NCBI GenBank assembly: GCA_013696665.1
Contig: JACCYC010000338.1
Coordinates: 1 to 14,728, forward strand
Direction: 5' to 3'
Origin: Burkholderiaceae bacterium
GTDB taxonomy: Bacteria > Pseudomonadota > Gammaproteobacteria > Burkholderiales > Burkholderiaceae_F
Length of the DNA stretch: 14,728 nt
Shown here: piece after piece, positions 14,401 to 14,728 of the stretch
Position numbering within the stretch: the stretch's first letter is position 1
Layout of the letters: every line of letters starts with the position of its first letter
Made by a program: the position numbers and the translations under genes
The notes under the pieces: model-generated
Database searches by the model: none
Seen by the model: only the letters and a program-made list of their open reading frames with translations
Told to the model about the DNA's origin: nothing

Positions 14401-14728
14401 CCGCGCTGAGTGTGAAATCCATCGGACAGCATCAGGACGATTTCGCTGAACTCTGCGCGCGTCAAGCCGCGAAACGGATAGGCGCGCTGATACAGCGAGA
14501 ACAGCTCGTCCTCTTTCCATTCCTGAAGCGCGACTTCCGCCACGATCTGCTGTGCGAGCACGTCGAGCGGTTTTTGCGGCACCTGTATACGGTCGAGCTC
14601 GCCGCGCCGCGCCGCATCCAGCAACGCGACGCAGTCGCTCAACTCGTCGCGCGACAGCGGGAACAGCCGGCCTTTTGGAGTTCCACCGACCGAATGACCC
14701 GAGCGGCCCACGCGCTGCAGCCAGGCGC
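11478..14728 (-). CDS. lhr: Lhr-family ATP-dependent helicase, 5' end outside the window (partial)
   Basis: Open at the right edge; 1083 codons are visible, ending in TGA at 11480-11478. The first visible residues, WLQRVGRSGHS, are SF2 helicase motif VI, so the two RecA domains lie mostly outside. Then come a winged-helix region (YPFRGLTRAEFSEIVLML), the Lhr-specific block SGGAIPDTADYTVTLEPQ, VGTVHEDFAVESLPGDVFQL and PPSIPFWLGEAPGRTEE, and a long C-terminal half with WARHDALVEVV...MGPVTACTLAAPL and RRLLARIHRYTVNRLR, ending VPATLKFLA. The length matches the long bacterial form (E. coli Lhr is about 1538 aa). Lhr proteins are 3'-5' helicases acting in DNA repair. Its last ~37 codons are duplicated at 10024-10133. 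It converges with the A2 remnant. Confidence 0.93.
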   Translation of the reverse strand, partial: AWLQRVGRSGHSVGGTPKGRLFPLSRDELSDCVALLDAARRGELDRIQVPQKPLDVLAQQIVAEVALQEWKEDELFSLYQRAYPFRGLTRAEFSEIVLMLSDGFHTQRGRRSAHLHRDAVNGVLRGRRGAALAAVTSGGAIPDTADYTVTLEPQAQVVGTVHEDFAVESLPGDVFQLGNTSYRIMRVERGTVRVEDAKGAPPSIPFWLGEAPGRTEEMSESLSRLRVAIAALLDDGGRPAAIQWLTGVVQIGLAAAEQLVDYLAAAKAALGELPTSSTIVLERFFDESGGMQLIVHAPLGSRINRAWGLALRKRFCRKFDFELQAAATEDAIVLSLASSHSFPLADVAHYLSAKTVRPLLVQALLAAPMFGTRWRWNAGFALALLRFRGGHKVAPQLQRMAAEDLLASIFPDQVACGENIVGDREIPDHPLVRQTIDDCLHEAMDIDGLERVLNAIELGQIKVNARDLTEPSPLALEILSARPYAYLDDAPLEERRTQAVLARRWIDPESAGDLGKLDADAIRRVREEVWPEPRAADELHDALMSFGFFSEAEINAEAGWGTLIDQLAAANRATRLALDGPAILVAAERLPEFCALFPSAEHAPAIAVPVQYQKTWARHDALVEVVRDRLQAMGPVTACTLAAPLRLAASEVEISLARLEADGSVMRGQFSPDATETEWCERRLLARIHRYTVNRLRREIEPVEARDFVRFLFEWQRVAPDARVEGADAVANIVSQLEGFEAPAAAWETEILPARVNEYDPAWLDELSRSGRVVWTRIAPLNTSGRAGAERSPSPVRTTPIALASRRNLGIWATLAPDGSDVTLTSGAQQVVQFIADHGASFFEELVEGTTLLRTQVELALAELVAQGLINADSFGGLRALLVPSDRRRTFDGQKRLRRTALFGIEDAGRWALVRKRRAAETADVVDHVARTLLRRYGVVFWRLIAREAAWLPPWRDLLRCYRRLEARGEIRGGRFVSGTSGEQFAAPEAIGLLRDMRRREATGALVSISGADPLNLVGILSPGPRVPALTGNRVLYRDGVPIAVLVAGDARLLEQLAPDAEWAARNALLRRQVPATLKFLA

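Overview
The window reads as a GC-rich proteobacterial chromosome segment. A betaproteobacterium of the Burkholderiales type is most likely: the left edge carries the tail of a Bug/TctC-type periplasmic binding protein, a family hugely expanded there, and a long-form Lhr helicase lies at the right. This placement is inference from gene content only.

Left part (1-3231): the end of a Bug-type solute-binding protein, a bidirectional hairpin, a Cys-type sulfatase on the minus strand, then rightward a YjbQ-family protein, a 29-codon ORF with a strong ribosome binding site and a twin-arginine start, and a D-2-hydroxyacid dehydrogenase. The dehydrogenase stop abuts the stop of the next, convergent gene with no gap.

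Central part (3232-9746): a coherent divergent locus. A large minus-strand STAND-type regulator (OmpR-like winged helix, NTPase domain, helical-repeat tail) faces a rightward series of exported proteins: a 104-aa two-cysteine protein ('A'), a 119-aa two-cysteine protein ('B'), a vanadium-haloperoxidase/PAP2-type enzyme, a 35-aa peptide with a very strong ribosome binding site, and a di-heme cytochrome c peroxidase-like lipoprotein. The divergent promoter region holds tandem ATTAAGGCG-type boxes spaced 10-11 bp, the layout expected for an OmpR-type DNA-binding domain. The inferred job is regulator-controlled production of an extracytoplasmic redox system. Its substrate is unknown.

Right part (9747-11477): a decayed second copy of the same locus. 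In order it holds a frameshifted haloperoxidase tail, the last codons of lhr, a truncated and frameshifted N-terminus of the regulator, the same tandem boxes, a 39-aa hydrophobic ORF resembling the B signal peptide, and a frameshifted A paralog. The lhr-tail/regulator joint at 10133/10134 is what a tandem duplication of a segment running from inside the regulator gene (near 5217) to inside lhr (near 11589) would leave, followed by large deletions in the second unit. The window ends in an lhr gene that is open at its 5' end. No tRNA, rRNA, CRISPR array, transposase or insertion sequence was seen.
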